Source: Lingula anatina
Lineage: Eukaryota; Brachiopoda; Lingulata; Lingulida; Lingulidae
DNA: 31,028 bases
Direction of reading: 5' to 3'
NCBI RefSeq assembly: GCF_001039355.2
Contig: NW_019775636.1
Span: 799,821-830,848, forward strand
Shown: positions 19,860 to 30,544 of the stretch, one piece after another
Layout of the letters: the number at the start of each line of letters is the position of its first letter
How positions within the stretch are numbered: position 1 is the stretch's first letter
Program-made: the position numbers and the translations under genes
Notes under the pieces: model-generated
Told to the model about the DNA's origin: nothing
Databases searched by the model: none
What the model saw: only the letters and a program-made list of their open reading frames with translations

Positions 19860-22190
19860 TTTGGCTTTATATTTACAGAGCTGATGAATATTCATAAAAC
19901 GCAGATCAAGTTCGAAAATCAGCCTGATCGGGCCATTATTGTAGAAGTTATGCTGTTTTTTCACTTTTCAGCATATATGCAACCCTGTAAACACATTTTA
20001 AGGAAAACCGTTAAGCCTGTTGTCACGAAACTTACAGGAGTGGTCAATCTTACTAAAACGCAGGTTGACTTCAAAAATCAGCAAAATCGGGGCATTATTT
20101 TAGAAGTTATGCTGTTTTTTCACATTTCCTCAGATTCAACTCTTAGGCATGTTAACAGTCTCATTATTGAACTAATAAGATATGTAAAAGTGTTTGTTTG
20201 ACATTTCCTGCATCTTTACAACATTGTTAGTTGATTTTGTAAAAAAGATGCTAAACTTGTTATCGTGTATTGTGTAATAAAGTGTCAAAAATGGAAATAA
20301 ACTCATATCATTGCAGTTTGTCAGATTCAATCATTCACTATGTTCAGAATCTCAGAATGGAGGAAATTGGACATTTAACACTATTCTATTGATATTTTTC
20401 CCATCTCATCAATTTTCTTAGTTGATCATATAAAAATTGCAGTAAACTGTTTATTTTGTTTTATGTTAAAAAAGTGTTAAAAATGGAAATAAACCCATAC
20501 CATGTCAGAACAGTGCTGTCTTGTTTCACATTTTCTCAGATTCAATTCTTAGGCATGTTAACAGTCTCATTATTTAATTAATAAGATACGCAAAAGTGTT
20601 TGGTTGACATTTCCTGCATCTTTACAACATTATTAGTTGAATATGTAAAAATGATGGTAATCTTGTTAACGTGTATTGTGTAATAAAGTTTCAAAAATGG
20701 AAATAAACTCATATCATTGTAGTTTGTCAGATTCAATCATTCACTATGTTCAGAATCTCAGAATGGAAGAAATTGGACATTTAACACTGCTCTATTGATA
20801 TTTTTCCCATCTCATCAATTTTCTTAGTTGATCATTTGAAAATGGCAGTAAACTGTTTATCTTGTTTAATGTTAAAAATTGTTAAAAATGAAAAAAAAAA
20901 TTCAGAACAGTGCTGCCTTGTTTACATTTTGGCATTTTTAAGTTGTGACTTTGAAGTTCTATGGGCCTGAAGACCTTTGCTAGTCACAATTTCTGAATAT
21001 CCATAATACTAATATTTTATTATTAAAAAATTGATGGTCATTATGCTGTTAAACATTATGTAATATTGCATTAAAATTTGAAAAAAAAACTATTTTGGGC
21101 ACTGCTCCCATGATGACAATTTAAGAAAAACCATGTCACTTATTGTTCTCAAACTTACAGGAAAGAAACATGGGACTAAAATACAGCTTCAGTAGGCAAT
21201 GCAGTCTGTTTAGTAATTCTTACTGCCAGTTAAACATTTTTTTTTTTTTTTTTGAAACTTTAATTTTTCACATATTGGCATTTTCAAGGTGTGACTTTGA
21301 AGTTCCACGGGCTTGAAGACCCATGCTACTCACATTTTCTGAAAATCCATGATACATATATTTTATTATTAAAAATTGACGGTCATTATGCTGTTAACCA
21401 TTATGTAATATTGCATCAGAATAGAAGAAAACACAATTTTGGGTGCTGCTGCCATGATGACCATTATGGGAAAACCATGTTACTTATCATTGCCAAACTT
21501 TCAAAAAAGGAATACAGGACTAAAATTCAGTCTGAGTTGGAAAAGCAGTCTAATTGGCTTTTTTTCTGAAAGTTATACATTTTCAAAGTGTGAACTTGAA
21601 CTCCCATGGGCCTGAAGCCTTAAGCTTGTTACACATTTTACTTAATTGGTATTACTTGTTGAGCATAATTAAAATTTGATGTTGAATTTGCAGTTTAACA
21701 TAATGTACTTTTGCATCAGAATTGACAGTAGCCTATTTTGTGCATAGTTATTTCCTGTTTTTTGTCTGTACATTTGACAGCTTTGCTGCCTTGTTCATAT
21801 ATTGGGACTTTCATCATGTGAATTTTAACTCTCATGGTCCTGAAACCGTAATCCTATTGAAGGGGTGGATTGAGACCATTTTCTGGGTCTCCTGGAAGAC
21901 AGTCAGATTTTAACGTTTATATTAACGGGTTTCTGTTGGAAGACCATCAAAATGGAGGATGGATCAACAAAGATACTTTGGAATACTGTCAGAAAATATC
22001 ACTGGAACTGCTCCTGTTATTGACCATGTTACCTGTTGTGCATGATTAAAAATCAGTGTTGACTGACTGTGCTATTATAAGCATATATTATTGCATCAAA
22101 ATTGACAAAATGACCTATTTTGCATCTTTTTTTCTGCATTTTGTCTGTACATTTGACAGCTTTGCTGCCTTGTTTATTTTTTATTTTTTT
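19860..22190. repeat. Diverged repeat block B (copy of block A)
   Basis: The CAAGTTCGAAAATCAG units recur at 19900 and 20059, again 159 bp apart. Motifs of block A follow: TTTGTCAGATTCA (near 20318 and 20725, cf. 18332), TATTGATATTTTTCCCATCT (20387 and 20793), and the TATTGCATCA series (21065, 21410, 21710 and 22090). The offset from block A is about 2.0-2.2 kb, so this looks like a large tandem duplication with internal subrepeats. Confidence 0.7.
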
Positions 22191-22436
22191 ATTCATGCAT
22201 TTTTGGTGCGTAAATAATTCTTTCGCTATATTTCTATGTTCCTTTATTCATCTATTTGGTTGGCTATTACAGTTGTGACTGTTTTCGTTCTTTTCTATTT
22301 TTGGTATATACTGGCTTATGTATAAATTACATATATTTTTCTTTTGTTCCCTCAAGGAGAGGACATAATACTGTGAGATTTTCTTGCTTTTCCTGCTTTT
22401 CTTTCCTTTGTATAAACCTTGCTTTAAAAATTCCAG

Positions 22437-22531
22437 TTTCGGGAGAATCTGCCCAGTGCGGACGGCTCCTACAATTTCTTTATATAGAGGTGCAAATCAA
22501 AGCTATTAAAAGTGGATGGCTTGATTGGTAG
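22437..22531 (+). other. Weak candidate terminal exon for the VWA gene
   Basis: After an acceptor AATTCCAG, a phase 1 entry reads SGESAQCGRLLQFLYIEVQI then KAIKSGWLDW and stop. The phase fits the exon 3 donor but nothing in the peptide is recognised. Confidence 0.12.
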
Positions 22532-22539
22532 CTATATAA

Positions 22540-22985
22540 ACAAACATCAATCATCATACTGGTGATCAAGTATAGCTGTCGAACAATGAATACGCCGTAG
22601 AGAACGGACTGTCCCCAGGATTATTTAAATAAGTAAATTAAAATATAGGCGAGAGGAGGTAAAAGAACTATTCCGGCGTCAGCTAGGTAATAATTAAAAG
22701 TATACAATATATGAGAATGTAAAGACTTAATGTGTTCATCATATTTTAGTAGCATTCTGTTTATAATAATTATTTTATGAATTTTAAATTTTACATTAAA
22801 GAAACCTTGGATTTTTTACTTTTATTACTGTTTATTACAATTTAGTCTAGTTCTGATTTATATAATATATATCTTAACTATTTTTATCTATAAACTTCTT
22901 TGTATTTTATGTTGTACAGTCTATTGAACATTTTATGGATTTTAGACTAGAAATAAATATATTATTATTATTCATTTTTTCTTTT
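22540..22985 (+). mobile_element. Possible 3' tail of a retroelement
   Basis: The stretch ends GACTAGAAATAAATATATTATTATTATT, a poly(A)-signal-like hexamer followed by an (ATT)n tail. Such tails terminate some non-LTR elements. No ORF remains. Confidence 0.25.
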
Positions 22986-25580
22986 CGTATCTTTCTTTCG
23001 CTCTTTTTTATTTACACATTTACATGAATCATTTATATGTTTATTTAGTTATATTTTTGTTTATTAATTTTTTTTTACTTGTTTGCTTGTTTCCAAAAAT
23101 ATGTTTTATATAATTTAGTTCTCCCAAATTTTAAATTACAATATTTCCCTTAGTTATTAGTGTGACATGGGTTCGCACACCGCTGTGGTGAGACTGTGTG
23201 GAGTTGGTTGAGTTAGAGGCGTACACGTTCACCAAGAACCTCTCCCCTGAAATTCTCGTGGAATTCGACACGCCTAGTGATCAGCCCGAGGCCGAGGTTA
23301 AATATGTCGCGATGGGTCGCTTCACTTGGAGAATTCGATTTTGGCTATAAAAAGAAATAAGCGTCACACCCACTTCCCACATGAGAGGGAAATTTTCAAA
23401 GTGGATATGATGACAGCGGTGACTTAGACTTAAATTAGACTTAAATAACGTTTATTCACATTTCAGCTATCGATCTGAAACTTTAACGTCAAATAAGACA
23501 ATTTGAAGGCTTTTCCTCCCGTTCTTCCAAAAGAGACCTTTACACGAAAATAATTAAAGCTTATTCAAATTCAAATATAAACAGGAAATCATTATCTTAA
23601 AGTGAAAGCCTTATACAATTCTGACTTTTGAGGGGCATTGGGTACTTTTTTCGATGTTTGTAGAAAAATTCAAACTTCTACTCCTTTTCTTTCAACTTTT
23701 CTTGTTTTACTTTAAATTCAGAAATACATGAGTAAATAAAGTATTAATGAGTAAATAAAGTATATAGACGTGCAATAAACAGATATTCTTTACAGTTTTG
23801 GGTGCCCGTGTTTAACTTAAAAAGTCTCGGTCTTCTTTTCTATACTAGCAAGCAGTTTCTTTAGTTATGTTGAAAATAAATCCAAGCTACACTCCTGGTT
23901 GGAGATTGTCGGCAAACACATTATCTACGTACACGTTAAATGTCTTAATGTCTACCTTTTATTATTATCTGCCTGTGATGCAAACAACGTAGTTTAGAGA
24001 AAGCAGATGCGTATAGTATGAGTATCTCCAGCGTTATGATTTCGGTTTAGAGATATTTTGTAACTTATCATTCTTGCATAAACGGCCAGTTGTCAGCACG
24101 TTAAGTATTTTTTACTCTTAAACGGGGCCGCACTGCGGGACGCAGAAAGGACGCCGTCCAGTGTAAAGGGGGCTTTAGAGAATCGGCACATTACATTCAC
24201 AGAATGGAGTTAAAGTCTATCTAAGGAAATGTGCAATTATTTTTATGTTAAACGTGGTGTAGGGAAGGGGATAGATACCTTTGAGTTTTATTTTCAGTAA
24301 ATGCGATGATGACAGATATTGATTTTCCCTTCCCGAAATAAGCAGAATAGGCCTGAACAAATGCTTCCAACTTGACTTGCTGCTATATCAAACTTTAGTT
24401 TATTTACAACAAACAAGATTATTTTCCGCACTTAAACAGTAGGACTAAGAGAAGACTAAAAAAACACATTTTGACACAATCCAAAAAATTTAATTGTAAT
24501 TTTGACACAAGTGAAGGCGATTTTAAGTTTGAGCGTAATATACTTGTGTGTCACGAACATTATTAAGGAGCGCGTAATCGGATGATTATCAATTTATACA
24601 ATTACAAGTTGTCTTATAAATTTGCCCGAGAACTACCATGACGAGGAATTGTAGTGACCAAGAAGATCTTTTTACTTCTGAATATTTTGACTGTTAGGCC
24701 TATGCCTAATTTTCGCTTAAAAAAGAGAGGGAGAAAGAGAGAAAATATCCCAATAAAATTCACCCTTGTCGTACACATATAAATAGAAATGCAGGCAAAA
24801 TATAAATGTTAACCTTAGAGTCTGACACGCATTTTTTCCCATATATCATAATTATAACCTAATATCGTAGGCGTGCGGTTTTCACCCAAAAGTCGCGTCG
24901 TTTGCAGTGCATCTCTGAAACGCGTTTTAAATTACTATCTATTCCTCACTCGTGGAATGATTGTGTTAGTGCAGAAAATTTCTTTCACACCAGGTGATAA
25001 CCAAAAACTTTGATAATATTTTTGAATCACCATTAAGATCATGAAGATCATCAGCATTATAAATCTCCAGTCATATATTACTGAAGGGGGGGGGGCTTAA
25101 TTTGCATATAAGAGAAAAAATTATTTTTTTCTGATTCTGGCTTGTCTGCAATTTTTTTCATTATTTTCAAAACGTCATGTTCCATTTTGCTCACAAATCG
25201 AGACACTTTTGATCCACACGCACTGTTGTAAGGTATGTAATTAGAAATAACTTATATATCACAGACGTGTATCACGTTGTCACTCCACAGCCATAAAACT
25301 CGACGATAGCAGCACGGTTATAAAAGTAGGTCAATTGCCTATATAAAATGGCCATAGGATTATTAATTTTTTAGTTTGTACTGTTTTAGGGGGGAGACAG
25401 AGGTGGGAGATGTATGAAGATACAAGCAAAATATTTTAGTTGCATGGGGTTACTGACATGGAAAGTCAGAATATATTGCAAACTTTTAAGGAACAGATTA
25501 AAACTAGCCCACATCTCCAGCTTCTCCATGTAGAACTTTATAGATGCCACGGTCCCTCTCTATTTCATCTGACTCTCCTT
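22986..25580. other. AT-rich region without a recognised gene
   Basis: Mostly AT-rich and stop-rich. Three things stand out: a 52-codon open stretch of balanced composition at 23192-23350, a purine tract (AGAGAGGG, 24725-24745), and a poly-G run near 25085. I see no domain. Confidence 0.55.
23192..23350 (+). other. Unassigned coding-like open stretch
   Basis: 52 codons between an upstream TGA and TAA read DCVELVELEAYTFTKNLSPE, ILVEFDTPSDQPEAEVKY and VAMGRFTWRIRFWL. Composition and charge look protein-like and the GC content is raised. There is no start codon before the second Met near the end, so it would be an exon or an old transposon remnant. I do not recognise the family. Confidence 0.3.
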
Positions 25581-25592
25581 AAAATTTTTCAG

Positions 25593-25689
25593 ACCGCGTT
25601 AACTGTTCAGCTCCCGGGAAGCGCGAAGCATCCAGCGTTGCAGAAGACGCTGATGCTCTGCAGTGGACACATCGCACTCACAAGAGGGG
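25593..25689 (+). other. Candidate further exon of the VWA gene
   Basis: It follows a TTTTTCAG acceptor. Entered in phase 1, as the exon 3 donor demands, it reads HRVNCSAPGKREASSVAEDA and DALQWTHRTHKR, then two bases of Gly before a GTAAAG donor. It is clearly GC-richer than its flanks. No known domain. Distance from exon 3 would be 8 kb. Supported only by phase, composition and splice sites. Confidence 0.3.
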
Positions 25690-26009
25690 GTAAAGGTTTT
25701 CTAGGGAAATGTTGTTTTTTATTACATCTGACGAATTACGTGATAAAGGAAAGAAAATTGACTTTTTTGAATTTATATTGACTAAGTGCAATAAAAGATA
25801 CTGATATTTCTCAAAATTGGCAGAAAAAAAACGCAAAAGAAGATCACCTATCTCCCCTATGAATCCTTACATGGCATATCCTATTCGTGAACTTTTGACC
25901 TACTTTCACATAGCTTTCACACTCCTACACACGCTGAGATTGTATGGTATCAGTAGAAAGGGGGCGTATTGGTGGGGGGGGGGTAGAAAAATTCTAATGT
26001 GACTGTTAA

Positions 26010-26344
26010 AGGGATAATAACTCTTCGTATGAGGTCTATATTTCACAATAAAAACATTGTGAATAACTCATAGAAATATAATATATTCTGTTGTATGACA
26101 AAAACGGCAGTTATAGCTATTATTCTGATATCTGAGCTTGTCTTCAGACCACGTGACCTCCATTGATGGCTATACTCTGTTATAATCTCTTAAGAGATTT
26201 TAACAAAAAACAGACATTTTAGAAAAAATTCAGGGACTTACTTTGAATGTAAAAATGGATTCATTAACCATTGGTAAGAATGGGAAAATTGTTGTTTACT
26301 CCAGGAAAATTCATTTTTTGGCCAAAACGAAGAGTTATATCCCT
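26010..26344. mobile_element. 335-bp MITE with TTAA target duplication
   Basis: TTAA occurs at 26006-26009 and 26345-26348. The element begins AGGGATAATAACTCTTCGT and ends ACGAAGAGTTATATCCCT, so the terminal inverted repeats match over about 18 bp with one indel. No coding capacity. TTAA duplication is the mark of piggyBac-type insertion, so a piggyBac-mobilised MITE is the likely class. Confidence 0.8.
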
Positions 26345-26508
26345 TTAATGTTCAAGAAGATATGGTTTTTCTGTTTGTATATGCTACGTCTATAGCATAT
26401 ATTTTGGGTTCATGCACAATATTACAAACAGCTAGATTATTCGACCGAGGTCAATGGTTTTATACATGTTATATTTTATACAATAAAACATTTTATTTTA
26501 AAAGATAG

Positions 26509-26614
26509 ACCTGAACTGAGAGCGTTGGCAACGGGGAAGAGGAATTTTGCTGATCTGCACGTTCCGCACTTAATTATAATTTTAATCTGGTTCGTTTCTT
26601 TTATGGTGATTTAG
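26509..26614 (+). other. Weak candidate terminal exon
   Basis: Following an AAGATAG acceptor, a phase 2 entry completes Gly after the candidate exon at 25593 and reads PELRALATGKRNFADLHVPH then a hydrophobic LIIILIWFVSFMVI and stop. A hydrophobic C-terminus would suggest a membrane anchor, but the evidence is only a phase match. Confidence 0.15.
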
Positions 26615-26670
26615 CTAGGACAAACAGTGAAGCGATGCACAATTCAATCATTGGATTTGGCTCTCTATCG

Positions 26671-26681
26671 CCCCCCCCCCC
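26671..26681. repeat. Poly-C run
   Basis: An uninterrupted C run just before the hAT-like element. Confidence 0.9.
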
Positions 26682-26697
26682 TTTGCGCCTGTGTGTG

Positions 26698-27711
26698 CAG
26701 GGGCGTAACCAGACCTTTAAAAATTGTACGCACAGATTTTAAAAATTCCCAGCAAAATGTAGACTAACGCAAGAGATGAGAGACAGCGTAATTACAGCAT
26801 ACTAGTATGTACCACACATCGCAGCTTAATTTCCATTAATAAAAAAAACCATCATTTAGTCAGAAATATTCTCGCAATTAAAAAAGTTTCAATATTCTTA
26901 TTACCCAGAACGGTATATTTATTTAAAAGGAGGCTAGCTTCGCATATGTGGAACCCCCTTCGAATAATCCTGGATCCACCTCTGAGTTGAACCAGGGAAT
27001 TATATCCGATATAATTCGATATATCCGATATAATTCCCTGGTTGAACTAACATACGGTTTCATTCACCTTACATGTGGATGCATGGCTCCCAAAAACAAC
27101 CAATTGTACGACACGACAGAGCTCTGATACATCTAAGTTTAATTATTTGTTTGTAAAAATTGCCCATGTCACCTTGTTAGTTTGGAGGGGTAAGCTGGGT
27201 CAAGTCCGTGTCAAAATTCTTTGAAGCTTTGCAGGAAAAATTCTTCATTTGTTTCGCTAGCTCCTTCTTAAACCTGGTGTCCAGATTTTATCTAGTGCCC
27301 CCAGGGTTGCGGGAGCTGCTCATTGAAAATAACACTAGGCAGATTTTTACCTGAGATAAATATCGCCAGATATTCTCAAGAAAGAGGGTACAGAAGAGTT
27401 GAGGGCCACTGAACCCTCCAATTAAGAGGTAAAGGAAGTTTCAGTTAGACGGACGATTAAGATAGGACTTGTTAAGGTTACAGGCATTGTTTACCTCAGT
27501 TTGCAAGACGGGAGGGAGGGGGGGGGGGGGTCAGAACAATTGTGCCTATACAGTTGATACAGAGGATTTGTACATACAGGTGACTTTAATAAGCAGAGGA
27601 TTTTCTTTTATATTCCGTGAAAAATACACTAAATTTATATAAAATAACATCATGGTTGGCCAAAAAATTGTACGCACAGTGCATCCGTGCGTATGCCTAG
27701 TTACGCCCATG
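26698..27711. mobile_element. hAT-like non-autonomous element inserted in a GT repeat
   Basis: The left end CAGGGGCGTAACCAG and the right end CTAGTTACGCCCATG are inverted repeats with 13 of 15 matches, and a second inverted pair AATTGTACGCACAG lies just inside. The flanks are TGTGTGTG on the left and a long (GT)n on the right, so an 8-bp duplication, typical of hAT insertion, is possible but cannot be fixed inside the repeat. No transposase is visible in the 1,014 bp. A near-palindrome (26990-27043) and a poly-G run (27516-27530) lie inside. Confidence 0.7.
26990..27043. repeat. Near-palindrome inside the hAT-like element
   Basis: The arms AACCAGGGAATTATATC and GATATAATTCCCTGGTT are exact reverse complements (17 bp) around a 20-nt centre made of further ATATCCGATAT repeats. 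It would form a stable hairpin. Confidence 0.9.

Positions 27712-27739
<28 letters not shown>
27712..27739. repeat. (GT)n microsatellite
   Basis: About 14 GT units directly at the right end of the hAT-like element. Confidence 0.95.
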
Positions 27740-27742
<3 letters not shown>

Positions 27743-28576
27743 CACGACCGCGCGCACGTGTGTGTGTTTAGTGTAGGTGTAGGGGAGGATTATGTCGTTT
27801 TCACGTAGTCCTGCCATACATTGACAAGTTACCGACATTATTTTTAAAATTAATTGTAGCCTAACACGTAAGTCGTGGGTGTGTAGGGCTTTATTCTATA
27901 TTCAATTCCATTTGCTTGAAGCTGTATTTAACGTTCAGATTCCATTTTTAATTTAAAATTATTCTGTCTTTGTTCTTTTCAATAATTTTTCTTGTATTAC
28001 TTCTAAAAAGTTTTTTTTTAGGTAACAGTTGCTTTGTAATAGGTAGAGTCATCCAGACTTGTTTACGATTCTCTAAATTAGTGATAATAACGCTAACAAG
28101 AATGCCTTAATTAAACCCGTTCTCTATAGGGCAATGTTTCCTACGTAAGGAATCCTCTTTACAGGTTTGATATGCACTGTTTGAACTTCACGCTTCGGAC
28201 TGCGTATGATGGTGATGAAGACGTACGTGCCGAGATTTAATGTACATTCGAAATGATAATGTATAAAATAATCTCCGGATTTAATTTCAGTTTATTTTCC
28301 ATGAAAGTTGTTTGATGTCAGACAGTCTTATTGATTCATGTGCCGATATACTTGGTATGTTTACAATATCTATTTTATGTCGGCGTGGCAGCAGCAGCAG
28401 TTTACAATTCACTGCCAGAGACTTCTTGCTTGCCTTGCTTGTATCTGTAATAAAAATTACAAGCTTAAAACGCAGATAATTGATAGCTATGCACAGTAAT
28501 AGAAATAATAGCAATTAAAAATGAAAACGACAGAAAAATGTCTTACGGGCTTAAAGCTCGATTCAAGGGGGTCATG
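27740..28576. other. AT-rich region without recognised genes
   Basis: No coding signal and no repeat noted. The - strand open stretch at 28287-28514 has no family features. Confidence 0.6.
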
Positions 28577-28760
28577 CCGATACTCCCCCGCACCGATACT
28601 CCCCCGCACCGATACTCCCTTTTAGTAAATTTTTGCATTATGCACATCGATACGACCCCACACCGATAGATCCCCGCATCGATAAACCCCCTGTAAAATT
28701 GCCGTTATACGCGCACCGTTACTCCCCCGCACCGATACTCCCCCGCATCATTACTCCCCC
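28577..28760 (+). repeat. Tandem array of CACCGATACTCCCCCG units (left)
   Basis: Repeats of a 16-bp unit with variants (CATCGATACGACCCCA, CACCGATAGATCCCCG) in two clusters separated by about 30 bp. C-rich on this strand and so G-rich on the other. The same unit recurs in the opposite orientation at 29805-29949. Confidence 0.9.
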
Positions 28761-29181
28761 TATGCAATTTTGCCGAAACTGAGGATCGAGTAACAGAGTC
28801 AACCCTCCATTTAATTATACAGGTTAGGGTCAGTCTAGGTAAGTGGATCAAAATCTACGACCCGTTTAAGTCCAAATTTTGCGGAGAATCTCATGTACCA
28901 CGCAAGTCCTTTATGCGAAATTTCGAGTTCGCACGTATGTAAGCACGTACGGAGGATATTGAACATTTCCAATAGATTCTACGAATAATCTGCGAACAGC
29001 GAGGCCGCAAGCGTAATTTGCTCCCTTTCTAAGGAGTTTGCGATTGGTTTGCAAGTGAGACTTGCCTGGTCCAAGATGCACGCCGCAAGAAATGAAGGAG
29101 AAAGAGCCCTTTGCGTGTTGAGTACGGCGCACGCCCTCACATCTATAACGAACAAAATCGAAAACACGACGGGACTGCGAG

Positions 29182-29189
29182 TATAAAAG
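29182..29189 (+). promoter_or_regulatory. TATA box between the two inverted arrays
   Basis: TATAAAAG is set in GC-richer sequence and followed about 20-40 nt later by TCGTGTCTCGAC. A 66-codon frame without ATG (29258-29458) and a cluster of AATAAA hexamers at 29459-29490 follow, so a short transcription unit of roughly 260 nt is conceivable. The product is unknown. Confidence 0.35.
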
Positions 29190-29804
29190 GCGTGCTCACG
29201 ACGCATGCTCGTGTCTCGACAATTTTGTTGTGCAACAATTTTCAAAATTTTTGAATTTTGCTCAATTCAGATTCTAATCTAATTCAGATTCAAAAGACAA
29301 GGGAAAGAAGCTTAAAGAGAAGGTTGGAGGAAAAAGGCAGAATTCGAAGCGCTTTAGCACTTCTTTTTTATTACTTAATTAATAATTTTACGAATTCATC
29401 GTTGCCTGAAAAAAAAGACATAGCTTATTATCTTAGATTAAAACTAACTTTGCCTTAAGTAAATAAAAAATTAATAAATAAATAAATAAAAGGCCGTACA
29501 ATATATATACAGTAACTACTGAGTACAGTAAGAGAACGAAATTAATTTTGCAAAAACATTTCTCAAAAATCACAAGGAAGAGCTGTAGACCTACGTACTG
29601 TCAAGCTGCACACCAAGTCTGAGATTGACTTCGTGTAACGTTCTTTATTTTTCCCAATATATTTCGAATAAAATTAGTCAATTCTGGGTCCCAAGAGGGT
29701 GGTGCATCTTGAAAAAAAAAGCATTACAGAAAGTGTTGTAAATTACGAATGGGGTTTACAAAGCCAAGGGAATCTATGCCTTGAGGGAGTACAGTAATGT
29801 TTTT

Positions 29805-29949
29805 GCGGAGTATCGGTACGCGGGAGTATCAGTGCGGGGGAGTATCGGTGCGGGGATGTAAAGAAGCGGGGGAGTATCGGTGCGAGGGAGTATCGGTGCG
29901 GGAATGTAAAGAAGTGGGGGAGTATCGGTGCGGGGGAGTATAGGTACGT
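29805..29949 (-). repeat. Tandem array of CGGGGGAGTATCGGTG units (right, inverted)
   Basis: The same 16-bp unit as at 28577-28760 in reverse orientation, interrupted twice by ATGTAAAGAAG. The G runs of 4-5 could fold into G-quadruplexes. The Pro/Arg-rich frame on the - strand at 29743-30057 is a by-product of this array. Confidence 0.9.
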
Positions 29950-30307
29950 AGCCGATTCAAGAACCACCACAGTACAAATAGTCACCATTTTAAAAGGACA
30001 CATACGCGACACAAGACAAAGACGGATTGTCGAGAAGCTCATAAAAATATCAGACACTTTAAAAAAGGACTTTAGAGAGACAATGAATATCTCAACGAAT
30101 ATTATTCTTGTTTTATTATTAGGCCTACGTAATCTTCAAGACGTCAACCGTTATTACCCACTTCTAACTTCGCGTCCCTTTTACATGCATCATACGTCAC
30201 GCATCCCAGTCGTTTGCTTGTTTATTCTTGTTTTGGCACTTGAAGAAGTTTCACAAAGACAAAAGCTCGGACAGAGAAGAATTTCATCAGCTGTGTTAAG
30301 TTATAAG

Positions 30308-30481
30308 AATGATGTGAATTTTTCTTCAGTCAACAGCTAATATTGATAGCCTATTTATATATACATGTATAATATGAGGATAGCCTCATTCCCTGAAGAA
30401 AATGTCCTGATAGACATCGAAATATTGGAGGTAAAACCTATCTCAATATTAGCTGTTGACTGAAGAAAAATTCACATCATT
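30308..30481. repeat. Perfect 39-bp inverted repeat with 96-bp spacer
   Basis: 30308-30346 and 30443-30481 are exact reverse complements (outer end AATGATGTGA, inner end TAATATTGA). The spacer contains a hammerhead-like core. The arms have no coding role. The + strand frame at 30083-30340 runs into the left arm and has no recognised features. Confidence 0.95.
30393..30450 (+). ncRNA. Hammerhead-ribozyme-like core, possibly Penelope-derived
   Basis: CTGAAGA (30393-30399) fits the first conserved box CUGANGA. A 5-bp stem ATGTC/GACAT with a 6-nt loop follows, then GAAA (30419-30422), then a 6-bp stem ATATTG/CAATAT closing at U449 with T450 as the would-be cleavage base. Stem I is not evident next to the core, and the 10.1-11.1 pair is A-C. 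Hammerheads of this layout are known in Penelope-like retroelements. This one may be decayed or chance. Confidence 0.35.
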
Positions 30482-30544
30482 GTTTTGGTTAATTCTCACT
30501 CTTCTGATGATCAATTTCCCATACACTTGACACTTAAAAAAAAA

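Noticed and set aside
19692-20201. 169-codon frame as a protein gene
   Set aside because: Made of the GCCGAT repeat joined to two repeat units. Other copies of the same units are broken by stops, so it is treated as repeat DNA.
22437-22531. Last exon of the VWA gene at 22.4 kb
   Set aside because: Phase fits, but the peptide has no domain signal, and a competing candidate exists at 25.6 kb. Kept only as a low-confidence feature.
28577-28760. CRISPR-like spaced repeats
   Set aside because: Units are head to tail with no unique spacers, and the genome is eukaryotic.
29743-30057. Pro/Arg-rich 104-codon frame on the - strand
   Set aside because: The repeated peptide simply reflects the 16-bp tandem array. 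No start context or homologous domain.
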